This document shows, piece after piece, positions 54,889 to 63,893 of a stretch of 64,000 bases of DNA. The notes under the pieces were generated by a model. It did no database searches. It worked only from the letters and a program-made list of their open reading frames with translations, and had not been told where the DNA came from. Each line of letters begins with the position of its first letter. Within the stretch, counting starts at the first letter, position 1. Source of the stretch: CAIWHR01 sp963717695 (GTDB lineage Bacteria > Pseudomonadota > Gammaproteobacteria > Burkholderiales > Casimicrobiaceae); contig CAVQWR010000007.1 in assembly GCA_963717695.1 (NCBI GenBank), positions 1 through 64,000 on the forward strand, given 5' to 3'. Both the position numbers and the translations under genes were made by a program.

Positions 54889-55764
54889 TTACTTGAATAT
54901 GCTGTAGACGATCAAAACAATCGCGACGATGCCGAGCGCCAGCGCGGCCCCGCCGACGACCCAGCCGAACCAGCGCGCCTCGTTGGTCGGCGGCGGCGCT
55001 TCCTTCCCGGCAAGCCGGCCCTCGCGCGCCAGGCGGTCGTACTCGACCCTGCGCTCGCCCTTCATCTCGTGCTCGGAGATGCGTCCCGTGAAGATCACGA
55101 CGTCCATCGGGAATTTCGCCGGGCGGACGTGGCCGTTGAAGAAGTGGAACGTGAAGATGAATCCCGCGGCGAGCAGCGCTTCCTCGCCGTGCACCAGCGC
55201 CGCGATGTTGAACATCCAGCCGGGGATGAAATTGGAGAAGAACACCGGGAACCAGAGCAGGAGCCCCGAACCGCCGATGATGAACATCCCCCAGAACACC
55301 GCCCAGTAGTCGAACTTCTCCCAGTACGTCCAGCGGTCGAACTGCGGCTGCGGTCCGCGGCCGAGGAACCACTTGAAGTTGTTCCAGACGTCGATCGCGT
55401 CCTGCGGCTGCGGCACCATCGAGTCGGGTCCCCAGAGGATCGACAGGAGACGCTTGCCGGCGATCGCACGCCAGAACACCAGCACCACGTGGCTCACGAA
55501 CACCAGGATCATCACGAAGGCGCAGATCCGGTGGATCAGCCCGGCGGACTCGAAGCCGCCGAGGAGCCGCGCGAGCGTCGCCGCCCACGCCTTCTCCGAG
55601 TACAGGAGCGGCAGGCCCGACAGCGCGCAGCCGACGAAGGTCAGCATCAGCGCCGCGTGCATCACGCGCTCGATCGGCGAGAAGCGCCGGTAGTAGCGTT
55701 GCCTGAGGGCGGCGCCCCCGGCGGCGATGGCCGCGGCCGGATTACCCGTAGCGATGTTCATCAT
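54889..55764 (-). CDS. Cytochrome b (CbcB-like/FdnI-type) membrane subunit
   Basis: 291 residues with five or so helices: YYRRFSPIERVMHAALMLTF, GLIHRICAFVMILVFVSHVV, WAVFWGMFIIGGSGLLLWFP and EEALLAAGFIFTFHFFNGHV, with paired His as b-heme ligands, and a last helix at the C-terminus (GWVVGGAALALGIVAIVLIV). It resembles the di-heme b subunit of formate dehydrogenase, thiosulfate reductase and Geobacter CbcB. Predicted quinol-oxidising or quinone-reducing membrane partner of the two flanking c-type cytochromes. It starts 4 bases inside the end of the upstream gene. Confidence 0.85.
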   Translation of the reverse strand: MMNIATGNPAAAIAAGGAALRQRYYRRFSPIERVMHAALMLTFVGCALSGLPLLYSEKAWAATLARLLGGFESAGLIHRICAFVMILVFVSHVVLVFWRAIAGKRLLSILWGPDSMVPQPQDAIDVWNNFKWFLGRGPQPQFDRWTYWEKFDYWAVFWGMFIIGGSGLLLWFPVFFSNFIPGWMFNIAALVHGEEALLAAGFIFTFHFFNGHVRPAKFPMDVVIFTGRISEHEMKGERRVEYDRLAREGRLAGKEAPPPTNEARWFGWVVGGAALALGIVAIVLIVYSIFK

Positions 55765-57008
55765 TGCCTCTCGTCGCGCTTGCCGCTGCCGAACTTCTCG
55801 CGAAGCTCCCGGTAGAGCCAGAACACGGTGTGGATGCCGAAGAACGAGAACACGCCGAGCAGCAGCAGTTCCATGAACTTCGCGGCGTAGTAGTAGAAGG
55901 GATCGCGCGCCTTGTCATGCTTGCTGGCGTGCGGGTCGAAGCTCGCGAAGTTCGCGCTGGCGCCAGCGTGGCACTTCTGGCACGTCTTCAGTCGGTTTTG
56001 CTTGGACACCGGCGACGCGGGATTCGACGCGGGCAGCACATCGTGCGCGCCGTGGCACGACGCGCAGGTCGCCATCCGCGCGTAGCCCAGCGCGGTGACC
56101 TGGCCGTGGAACGTGTCGCGGTACGTCGAAAGGTACTCGGCGTGGCAGGTGCCGCACTCCTTGATCACCTCGGTCTGGAAGCCCGCGACCTCGTGCTGCT
56201 GGATCGAGTGTGCGCTGTGGCAGTCGGTGCAGCCCGGCGCGGCGAGCATGCCGTCCTGGCGCAGCTTGCCGTGCATCCCGTTCGCCCACGCCGCGCGCTC
56301 GGGCTTGTGGCAGGCCCCGCAGGTGTCGGGTACGTTGGCGCGATTCGTCCGGCTTCCGGCTTCGCTCTTCGCGAGGATGCTGTGCGCGCCGTGGCAGTTC
56401 GTGCAGGTCGGTGCCGAGCCCTGCGCGGCGCCCTGCAGCGCCTTGCCGTGGATGCTGTCATGGAACTTGCTCGCGATGTTGCCGCTCGGGAGCTTGCCCT
56501 TCGCCATCGTCGTCTCGCTGCCATGGCAGCGCGAGCAGGTCGCCTCGATGTTGGCGTGGCTCGTGCGGGAGGCGGGATCCTTCGCGCGCAGGATGTCGTG
56601 CGTGCCGTGGCAGTCCGTGCACGTTGCGGCGACGGTGTTGCCGCCCTTGCGCGACGTGCCGTGCACGGTGGTGCTGTATTCCTTCACCGCCTGCTCGTGG
56701 CAGGTGGCGCAGTTGACGGGCTTCAGCTTCTCGGCGTGCGGGATCTTGTCCGCCGACACGTCGGTGTGGCAGTCCGTGCACTTGAGATTGAGGCTGCCGT
56801 GCACAGAGGTCGCGAACTTCGCGCCGTCGACGGCGATTGACCTGCCGTCCGGGCCCTTGGCATCCGCCGCCGAGTGGCACATGAGGCAGGTTTCGTTGGG
56901 TCCGGGGGGCGCCGCGGGAGCCGCTGCATTGGGCTTGCCATGAGCGGTGAGCGCCAGAGCGACGCACACGATTGCGCCGGCCGCCCGCATGATGATTTTC
57001 GGATTCAT
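55761..57008 (-). CDS. Eleven-heme c-type cytochrome with C-terminal membrane anchor (CbcA-like)
   Basis: 415 residues. Signal peptide MNPKIIMRAAGAIVCVALAL ending in TAHG. Eleven CXXCH sites: CLMCH, CTDCH, CATCH, CTDCH, CSRCH, CTNCH, CGACH, CTDCH, CGTCH, CASCH, CQKCH, several followed by xAHSI or THDIL. A C-terminal helix (FMELLLLGVFSFFGIHTVFW) and basic tail anchor it in the inner membrane, heme part in the periplasm. Layout equals Geobacter CbcA (seven hemes) but with more hemes. I start at the ATG at 57008, where the signal peptide begins. First gene of the cluster; an FNR-type box lies 110 bases upstream. Confidence 0.85.
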   Translation of the reverse strand: MNPKIIMRAAGAIVCVALALTAHGKPNAAAPAAPPGPNETCLMCHSAADAKGPDGRSIAVDGAKFATSVHGSLNLKCTDCHTDVSADKIPHAEKLKPVNCATCHEQAVKEYSTTVHGTSRKGGNTVAATCTDCHGTHDILRAKDPASRTSHANIEATCSRCHGSETTMAKGKLPSGNIASKFHDSIHGKALQGAAQGSAPTCTNCHGAHSILAKSEAGSRTNRANVPDTCGACHKPERAAWANGMHGKLRQDGMLAAPGCTDCHSAHSIQQHEVAGFQTEVIKECGTCHAEYLSTYRDTFHGQVTALGYARMATCASCHGAHDVLPASNPASPVSKQNRLKTCQKCHAGASANFASFDPHASKHDKARDPFYYYAAKFMELLLLGVFSFFGIHTVFWLYRELREKFGSGKRDERQ

Positions 57009-57309
57009 TTGCCGTCCCGCTGGCCTGCGGATGGGACTGCGTTCCGGCGACCCCGTCGCCGATGCGCCCATGAAGCGCTGCCACGCCGAATGTTCGCACC
57101 AGGTCCCTTTAGGGGCGTTGACGTGGATCAACGGCCCCCGACCGCCGTATTGCCGTTCGTCACGGCAATGTTGTCGGAATCCGGTTGCCCCGACGTATTT
57201 CCGCTATACCGATTGCGATTCCGAGGCGAAGTGGGTGAGAATCCGTGCGGCATCTGCCGGGCGTGGCATTTCGCCACTGCGCTCGGCCCGACTCCCCAAT
57301 CCACGCGCC
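57009..57309. other. Divergent intergenic region with FNR-type box
   Basis: Between the multiheme cluster (minus) and the TIR-TPR gene (plus). It holds the FNR-type box at 57118-57131 and a plus-strand stretch (ggtgagaatcc near 57232, gccactg near 57275) that vaguely recalls a cobalamin riboswitch but lacks its other boxes. No gene seen. Confidence 0.5.
57118..57131. promoter_or_regulatory. FNR/ANR-type box upstream of the multiheme/cytochrome b cluster
   Basis: TTGACGTGGATCAA (TTGAC-N4-ATCAA), centred about 116 bases before the eleven-heme cytochrome gene and 185 before the TIR gene. Confidence 0.65.
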
Positions 57310-59214
57310 ATGACCCACGAAGCCAAAGCCGTCTTCCTGAGCTACGCGTCGCAGGACGCCGGCATCGCGCGCCGGATCTGCGACGCGCTGCGCGCCGTCG
57401 GGCTCGACGTGTGGTTCGACCAGAGCGCGCTGCGCGGGGGCGATGCCTGGGACGCGTCGATCCGGCGGCAGATCAAGGAATGCGCGCTGTTCGTGCCGAT
57501 CATCTCGGCGAACACGCAGGCGCGGGAGGAGGGCTACTTCCGGCGCGAATGGAACCTCGCGGTGAGCCGCACGCTCGACATGGCGGACGACAAGGCCTTC
57601 CTCCTGCCGGTCGTCATCGACGCGACGCTCGACGTCGGCGCGCGCGTCCCCGAGAAATTCCGCGAGGTGCAGTGGACCCACCTGCCCGGCGGCGAAGCGG
57701 CGGCGGTGTTCGCCGAGCGCGTGCAGCGCCTCCTCGCCGGCGTTGTGCCCGCCCCATCACGTTCCGAGGCGCGTTCGGCGCCGGCGACCTCGCCCGCGAA
57801 GGCGCCACGCGCCGACGAGGCACCGTCGATCGCGGTGCTTCCTTTCGTCAACATGAGCCGCGACGAGGAAAACGAATACTTCGCCGACGGACTCTCCGAG
57901 GAGCTCCTCAACGTGCTGGTGAAGATCCGCGGCCTGCGCGTCGCGTCGCGGACCTCGGCGTTCTCGTTCAAGGGCAAGGACGTCGACATCGCGACCGTCG
58001 CGCAGAAGCTCAACGTGGCGACGGTGCTCGAGGGCAGCGTGCGCAAGTCCGGCAAGCGCGTGCGCATCACGGTGCAGCTGATCGAGGTGGCCTCCGATTC
58101 GCACCTGTGGTCGGAGACCTACGACCGCGAGCTCGACGACATCTTCGCGGTGCAGGACGACATTGCGCAGTCAGTGGTCAAGGAGCTGCGCGCGGCGCTC
58201 ATGGGCGCGCCCGGGACGAGCGCAAGCAACAGGACGGCCGCGGCCGACGTTCGCGAGGCCGCACTCGGCCGCAGCGACAATCCGGAGGCATTCCAGCTCT
58301 ACCTGCAGGGGAAGTTCTTCGGCGAGCGGACGACGCAGGCGGACACCGACAAGGCGATCGCGCTGTTTCAGCGCGCGCTCGCGCTCGACCCCAACTTCGC
58401 GCTGGCGTGGACGGGACTTTCCCGCATCCATCAGGTGCAGGCGGGCTTCGGATTCGCGCCGATCGACGAGGGTTACGAGCGGGCGCGCGAGGCTGCGAAT
58501 CACGCGCTGCGCATCGCGCCCGACCTTGCCGAGGGCCACATCGAACTGGGTCTGGTCCAGGAAAGCCACGACTGGAACTGGGCTGCCGCGGACAAGTCGT
58601 TCCGGCGTGCGCTGGAGCTCGCGCCGGGCGATGCGCACGCGCTCATGTCGGCGGCCGGCCTCGCGCGAGTGCTCGGCCGCTTCGACGAAGGCATGAAACT
58701 GACGCGCATGGCCGTCGCGCTCGACCCGCTGTCGGTGCGCACCCACCGGCAGATGGCACTCGTGTTCATGATGGCCGGACGCCTCGACGAGGCGGCCGCG
58801 GCGTTCCAGCACGCGCTTGAACTCAGCCCCGGCGCCGGCCTCACGCACGCATTCCTTGCGGTCACGCGCCTGCTGCAGGGGCGCGGCGAGGAGGCGCTGA
58901 CGATTGCACGCGAGGAGTCGCACGACGTCTTCCGCTGTGTGGCGTTCGCGATGGTCCATCATGCGCTGGGCAATCAATCCGAATCGGACGCCGCGCTGAA
59001 GACCTTGATCGACGGATTCGGCTGGACGGCTGCCTACCAGGTTGCCGAAGTCTGCGCGCAACGCGGCGAGCTCGACCAGGCGTTCGAGTGGCTGGAGCGC
59101 GCCTACGCGCAGCGCGACCCCGGAGTGGTCTACTCGGCGCACGACCAGTTCCTGCGGCCGCTGCACGGCGACCCGCGCTGGACGCCGTTCCTGCACAAGA
59201 TCAACCTCGCCTGA
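57310..59214 (+). CDS. TIR domain - TolB-like - TPR protein
   Basis: 634 residues, no signal peptide. Residues 1-140 form a TIR domain (AVFLSYASQDAGIARRICDA, GLDVWFDQSALRGGDAWDAS). After an Ala/Pro linker comes a TolB N-terminal-like/FlgO domain (SIAVLPFVNMSRDEENEYFA, LEGSVRKSGKRVRITVQLIE, YDRELDDIFAVQDDIAQSVV), then about eight TPR-type helical repeats (from 330). Related proteins often carry an adenylate cyclase or DNA-binding domain instead of TIR. Role unknown: signalling scaffold or defence are both possible. Confidence 0.8.
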   Translation: MTHEAKAVFLSYASQDAGIARRICDALRAVGLDVWFDQSALRGGDAWDASIRRQIKECALFVPIISANTQAREEGYFRREWNLAVSRTLDMADDKAFLLPVVIDATLDVGARVPEKFREVQWTHLPGGEAAAVFAERVQRLLAGVVPAPSRSEARSAPATSPAKAPRADEAPSIAVLPFVNMSRDEENEYFADGLSEELLNVLVKIRGLRVASRTSAFSFKGKDVDIATVAQKLNVATVLEGSVRKSGKRVRITVQLIEVASDSHLWSETYDRELDDIFAVQDDIAQSVVKELRAALMGAPGTSASNRTAAADVREAALGRSDNPEAFQLYLQGKFFGERTTQADTDKAIALFQRALALDPNFALAWTGLSRIHQVQAGFGFAPIDEGYERAREAANHALRIAPDLAEGHIELGLVQESHDWNWAAADKSFRRALELAPGDAHALMSAAGLARVLGRFDEGMKLTRMAVALDPLSVRTHRQMALVFMMAGRLDEAAAAFQHALELSPGAGLTHAFLAVTRLLQGRGEEALTIAREESHDVFRCVAFAMVHHALGNQSESDAALKTLIDGFGWTAAYQVAEVCAQRGELDQAFEWLERAYAQRDPGVVYSAHDQFLRPLHGDPRWTPFLHKINLA

Positions 59215-59240
59215 TCCTGCGCCGGCGCATGCCGGTCAGC

Positions 59241-59269
59241 AAAAAGGGCTCCTGCGGGAGCCCTTTTTT
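59241..59269. terminator. Bidirectional terminator
   Basis: AAAAAGGGCTCC-TGCG-GGAGCCCTTTTTT serves the TIR-TPR gene on one side and efp on the other. Confidence 0.92.
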
Positions 59270-59294
59270 CACTTCCGGACGGCGTACGTCGACG

Positions 59295-59849
59295 TCAGAC
59301 GCGGCGCTTGTACTCGCCGGTGCGCGTGTCGACCTCAATGCGGTCGCCTGTCGCGACGAACAGCGGCACCTGGATTTCGAAGCCGTTCGCGAGCTGCGCG
59401 GGCTTCAGCACCTTGCCCGACGTGTCGCCGCGGATCGCGGGCTCGGTGTACTTGATCTCGCGTTGGACGGTGTTCGGCAGCTCGACCGAGATGGCCTTGC
59501 CGTCGTAGAACGTGAGCTCGCAGGCGAGGCCCTCGTCGAGGTACGGCAGCGCGTCGGTGAGGTTCTCCTTCTCGACGTCGAACTGGTTGAACTCGCCGTC
59601 CATGAACACGTACATCGGATCGGCGAAGTACGAGTACGTGACTTCCTTGCGCTCGAGCTGGATCACGTCGAACTTCTCGTCGGCGCGGTAGACCGTCTCG
59701 GTCCCGCCGCCGGAGAGGAGGTTCTTCAGCTTCATCTTGACGACCGACGCGTTGCGGCCGGATTTCGTGAACTCGGCCTTCTGCACGACCATCGGGTCGT
59801 TGCCGACCATGATGACGTTGCCGGCGCGGATTTCCTGGGCGATTTTCAT
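59295..59849 (-). CDS. efp: Translation elongation factor P
   Basis: 184 residues, three OB-like domains: MKIAQEIRAGNVIMVGNDPM, loop FTKSGRNASVVKMKLKNLLS, RADEKFDVIQLERKEVTYSY and GDRIEVDTRTGEYKRRV. The tip residue is Arg32, the type that is rhamnosylated by EarP, whose gene lies just upstream on the same strand. EF-P rescues ribosomes stalled at proline runs; the window encodes a porin with 14 consecutive prolines. Confidence 0.96.
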   Translation of the reverse strand: MKIAQEIRAGNVIMVGNDPMVVQKAEFTKSGRNASVVKMKLKNLLSGGGTETVYRADEKFDVIQLERKEVTYSYFADPMYVFMDGEFNQFDVEKENLTDALPYLDEGLACELTFYDGKAISVELPNTVQREIKYTEPAIRGDTSGKVLKPAQLANGFEIQVPLFVATGDRIEVDTRTGEYKRRV

Positions 59850-59923
59850 GAATGCACCTGACGAATATTTGGCAGCGGCCACGGTGGCCGGAATTGGATG
59901 CCGTTGGTTTGGGAAACTCTCAA

Positions 59924-61072
59924 TTATACCAGAGCGGCGGCGGCCCTGACCAGTCCGCTCGCGAGATCGGGAAGCGATGCGAGATGCCGCGCCCACGCTT
60001 CGCAATGCCGGGCGAGCAGCGGGCGCGCATCGGCGAACTCGCGCCACGCGTCGGCGATCGGACCGGCGCGCGAATCCCCGTTCCATGCGCGCCACAGGCG
60101 TCGCTCGGCGCGGGCCACGGCCGGATCCGCGCCCGCGAGGTGGCGGTCGAGGAACGCCTCGAGCTTGGTCCAGTGGGCGTGCTCGTCCTGCGGATAGATG
60201 TGCCACACGAACGGACGCGCCGCCCACTGCGCGCGCACGAACGAGTCCTCGCCGCGGACGAAGTTGACGTCGCACGACCACAGCAGCCGATCGTAGCGAT
60301 CCTGGTCCACGAAGGGCACGCCGTGGAGCGCGAGGCGTCCCCGCCTGACCGGATGCCCCGGGTGCGGGACGTCGCCACGGGTCCAGTAATCAAGCGCGCC
60401 GGCCGCGACGCCCTCGGGAACGATGCAGGTCACGCCCGACTCGCCGTCGGCCCACGCGTCGAGGAGATCCGGCAGCACGTCGTTCGGATAGCAGAAGAGC
60501 GAGACCCGCGTGTCGCCGGCGGCGGGCGCCGGCATGCCGAGCGCGCGCCACAGCGTCGCGTCGGCTTCGGGTTCCGCGCGAAAGGCGTCGCGCGCCTCGA
60601 GGAGCCCGCGCTCGCGCAGCAGCCCGCCGGTGGCCTCGGCGAACCCGGGAAACCAGAACCGGCGCGCGATATTGAGGCGGGGATGCGGGGAGGGGAGTTC
60701 GTGCGCGCGCTCGACCCACGGCTCCGCGCTCAGGTATTCCAGAACGATCCACGCGGGCGGTCGCGTGCGGGACGCGATGGCGCGCGCGTAGTCGTCGGGC
60801 AGGCCGCAGCCGAAGGCCTCGATCACGACCTCCGCCGGTTCCGCGGGCGGCAGCGGATGCGTCCAGCGACGCACGTCGACGCCGTCGATGCGCTGGTACG
60901 CGGCCCGGACGTCGACCGCCGGGGCGAGCCACGCGAGCGCGCCGAGGTCGTCGATCCAAAGCGCGGGCTGGACAGCGTGCTCGCGCGCGAGGATTCGCGC
61001 GAGGCGCCAGCACACGCCGGCGTCGCCGTAGTTGTCCACCACCTTGCAGAAGATGTCCCAGCGCGCCGGCAT
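59924..61072 (-). CDS. earP: EF-P arginine rhamnosyltransferase EarP
   Basis: 382 residues. RWDIFCKVVDNYGDAGVCWR is the conserved EarP N-terminus with the catalytic Asp; SCDVNFVRGEDSFVRAQWAA and FVWHIYPQDEHAHWTKLEAF bind dTDP-rhamnose. It modifies Arg32 of EF-P, encoded 74 bases downstream. Confidence 0.95.
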   Translation of the reverse strand: MPARWDIFCKVVDNYGDAGVCWRLARILAREHAVQPALWIDDLGALAWLAPAVDVRAAYQRIDGVDVRRWTHPLPPAEPAEVVIEAFGCGLPDDYARAIASRTRPPAWIVLEYLSAEPWVERAHELPSPHPRLNIARRFWFPGFAEATGGLLRERGLLEARDAFRAEPEADATLWRALGMPAPAAGDTRVSLFCYPNDVLPDLLDAWADGESGVTCIVPEGVAAGALDYWTRGDVPHPGHPVRRGRLALHGVPFVDQDRYDRLLWSCDVNFVRGEDSFVRAQWAARPFVWHIYPQDEHAHWTKLEAFLDRHLAGADPAVARAERRLWRAWNGDSRAGPIADAWREFADARPLLARHCEAWARHLASLPDLASGLVRAAAALV

Positions 61073-61213
61073 GTATCGTTGCCCCCTGTCCGGGCCCGAT
61101 TATCGCCCAGCCTCCCGCCCGGCCGTGCCGTTGATCCTGCTCAACCTCCGGGCACATGATCCGGCGGAGGATGATCGCGCCGCGCCCGCGCGCGGCGTGA
61201 CCTGGAGTCCGCG

Positions 61214-62092
61214 ATGCAGGCCATGCGTCGAATGGCAATGCTCTCCATCGCGACGTCGCTCGCGACGATCGCGCTCAAGTTCTCCGCGTATTTCGTCACG
61301 GGCTCGGTGAGCCTGTGGTCTGACGCGCTGGAGTCGCTCGTCAATCTCGGCGCCGGACTGATCGCGCTCGGCGCCGTCACGCTCGCCGGGCGTCCTGCCG
61401 ACGAGCGCCATGCCTTCGGCCACGACAAGGCCGAGTATTTCGCGAGCGGCGTCGAAGGCGGGCTCATCCTCGTCGCCGCGATCGCGATCATCGGCTCGGC
61501 GATCCGCCGCCTGGTCGATCCGCAGCCGATCGTCAACCTCGGGCCGGGCCTCGCCATCGCCTTCGTCGCCGGCGTCGCGAATTTCGTCGCCGCGCGCGTG
61601 ATGCTGAAGGCGGCGCGCACGCACGACAGCATCACCATCGAGGCCGACGCGAAGCACCTGATGACCGACGTCTGGACCTCGGTCGGGATCCTCGCGGGCC
61701 TCCTCGTCGTGATGGCGATGCCGCAGTGGGCGATCCTCGACCCGCTGATGGCGATCGCCGTCGGGATCCACATCATCAAGACGGGGTTCGACCTCGTGCG
61801 CCGCTCGGCGGACGGCCTGATGGACGCCGCGCTGCCGGACAACGAATTGCGGAAGAGCGAGGCGCTGATCCAGGCGGAACTGCCGCCGGGGACGAGCTTT
61901 CACGCGCTGCGCACGCGAAAGGCGGGCGCGCGGCGCTTTCTCGAGCTGCATCTCGCCGTTCCGGGCGCGATGTCGGTCGCCGACTCGCACACGCTGTGCG
62001 ATCGCATCGAGGGCGCGCTGACCGCGCACCTCGCGCGCGCCCACGTGACGATCCACGTCGAGCCTGCCGAGACCCAGGCGCCGCACGCCTGA
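61214..62092 (+). CDS. Cation diffusion facilitator (CDF) transporter
   Basis: 292 residues with about six membrane helices. Metal-site motifs: SLWSDALESLVNLGAG in helix 2 (SDALE), RHAFGHDKAEYFASGVEGGL, and EADAKHLMTDVWTSVGILAG in helix 5 (HLMTD). A cytoplasmic C-terminal domain follows (SFHALRTRKAGARRFLELHL, HVTIHVEP). It exports divalent metals such as Zn(II) or Fe(II); the metal is undetermined. Useful for an organism handling much Fe(II), but this link is only suggestive. Confidence 0.88.
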   Translation: MQAMRRMAMLSIATSLATIALKFSAYFVTGSVSLWSDALESLVNLGAGLIALGAVTLAGRPADERHAFGHDKAEYFASGVEGGLILVAAIAIIGSAIRRLVDPQPIVNLGPGLAIAFVAGVANFVAARVMLKAARTHDSITIEADAKHLMTDVWTSVGILAGLLVVMAMPQWAILDPLMAIAVGIHIIKTGFDLVRRSADGLMDAALPDNELRKSEALIQAELPPGTSFHALRTRKAGARRFLELHLAVPGAMSVADSHTLCDRIEGALTAHLARAHVTIHVEPAETQAPHA

Positions 62093-62102
62093 GCGGGAGG
62101 CG

Positions 62103-63893
62103 TCAGAACGCCTCGTCCCAGGGAATCGACAGGCGGATCGCGCAGGTGATGAGCCCGACCATGCTGTAGGTCTGCACGAAATTGCCCCACGGCTCGCGCG
62201 TTGCCGGCGAGATGTGCTCGGCGAGCAGGCCGTGCGCGTTGCGGCAGGCGAGGAGCCGCGCGAAGATCGCGCGCGCCTCGTCGCGGCGCCCGATGGCCGC
62301 CAGGGCATTCACGTACCAGAACGTGCAGACGACGAACGCATTCTCGGGCACGCCGAAGTCGTCGGCGCTCGAGGTAGCGATAGATGAAGTCGCCGCGCTT
62401 CAGCTCCCGCTCGACCCCGTTCACGGTGGCGACGAACCGCGGGTCGGACGCCTTCACGAGCCCGATCTCCTGCAGCAGCAGCAGGCTCGCGTCGAGTCCC
62501 GTGCCGTCGACCGTCGCGACGAAGGTGCCGCGCTTCGCGTCGAAGCAATGCTCGTCGACGAAGGCGGCGATGCGTCGCCGCGTGCCCGCGCCATTCACGC
62601 ACGCGCTCGGGCAGGCCCACGCGCGCGGCGATGCGCGCGAGTCGATCGCACGCGGCCCAGCACATCGCCACCGAGAACGTGTGCACCTGCGCGCTCGTGC
62701 GCAGCTCCCAGAGGCCCGCATCGGGCTCGCGTGTACACGGCGAGGGCGCGCCGTCCAAGCGTCTCGAGGCGCTCGAACAGCGCGACGTCGCCGCGCCGGA
62801 TGAGCCGCTCGTCGAAGAACACGTGGGTGGCGGCAAGGATCGCCGAGCCGTAGACGTCGTGCTGGACCTGGCGCCACGCATCGTTGCCGATGCGCACCGG
62901 CCCCATGCCGCGGTAGCCGGGCAGCGCGTCGACAACCGATTCGGCGAGCCCTGCGCCGCCGTTGATTCGGTAGACGGGCTGCAGCGGACCGTCGACGGCG
63001 CCGGCCGCGATGTTCACGAAATAGTCGAGGTAGCGCTCCATCGTGTCGGTCGCGCCGAGGCGGTTCAGCGCGTCGACGACGAAGTACCCGTCGCGCAGCC
63101 AGCAATAGCGATAGTCCCAGTTGCGCGTGGAGTTCGCGGCCTCGGGGATCGACGTCGTCATCGCGGCGACGATGGCGCCCGTGTCGTCGTAGGCGTTCAT
63201 CTGCAGCGTGATCGCCGCGCGGATCACCGCGTCCTGCCATTCGAACGGGATGGCGAGCCGGCGCACCCAGTCGCGCCAGTAGGCGTCGGTGTCCTCGATG
63301 AAGCGGCGCCCGACCTCCGCCACGGCGCTTTGCACCGTCTCGTCCGGACCGAGCAGCAGCGTCACCGTGTCGTCGAGGAAGAACGGACGCTCCTCGCGGA
63401 TCGCCGTGAGCGACGCATCGGTCGTGAGCCGCAGCGTGACGTCGGGCGTCACGAAGCGGATGTGGCTGCTGCCGCTCGTCACCACCGGCCGGTCGCTGCC
63501 GTACGCGACGGCGGGGCGCAGCCGGATCGCGATGCGCGGGCTGCCGGCGATCCGGCGGATCCGGCGCACCAGCATCATCGGATGGAAGATGCGGCCGTTG
63601 TGCAGGAAGCGCGGCACGCAGTCGGTGATCTCGACGGTGCCGCCGGCGTTGTCGTAGAGCCGCGTGACCAGCACGGCGCTGTTGATCGCATACGATTGCT
63701 CGCTGCGCGCCATGTCGATGAGGTCGATCGCGAAGATGCCGCGCTCGGCGCCAGCCGCCGCGTCGTCCAGCAGCGCGCAGAACGTCGCGTCCGAGTCGAA
63801 TCGGGGGAAGCAGCCCCAGACGATGTCGGCCTTCGGGTCGACCAGGAGGCCGATCGCGCCGTTGCCGATGAGGGCGAGGTCGAGCGTGCGCAT
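62103..63893 (-). CDS. Glycoside hydrolase family 15 protein (frameshifted)
   Basis: About 596 residues. First two thirds intact: LALIGNGAIGLLVDPKADIV, FPRFDSDATFCALLDD, then the (alpha/alpha)6 barrel with NSTRNWDYRYCWLRDGYFVV (catalytic region) and INGGAGLAESVVDALPGYRG. Frame changes occur near 62735, 62590 and 62365; the remaining parts read AQVHTFSVAMCWAACDRLAR, LLLLQEIGLVKASDPRFVA, VCTFWYVNALAAIGRRDEAR and TYSMVGLITCAIRL. GH15 genes with otsB and otsA neighbours in betaproteobacteria act on trehalose or alpha-glucans. Starts with a TGATG overlap with the upstream gene. Confidence 0.82.

Noticed and set aside
57225..57285. Cobalamin-riboswitch-like GGTGAGAATCC followed by GCCACTG
   Set aside because: The other conserved boxes and pairings of the riboswitch are not found and the downstream gene has no link to B12.
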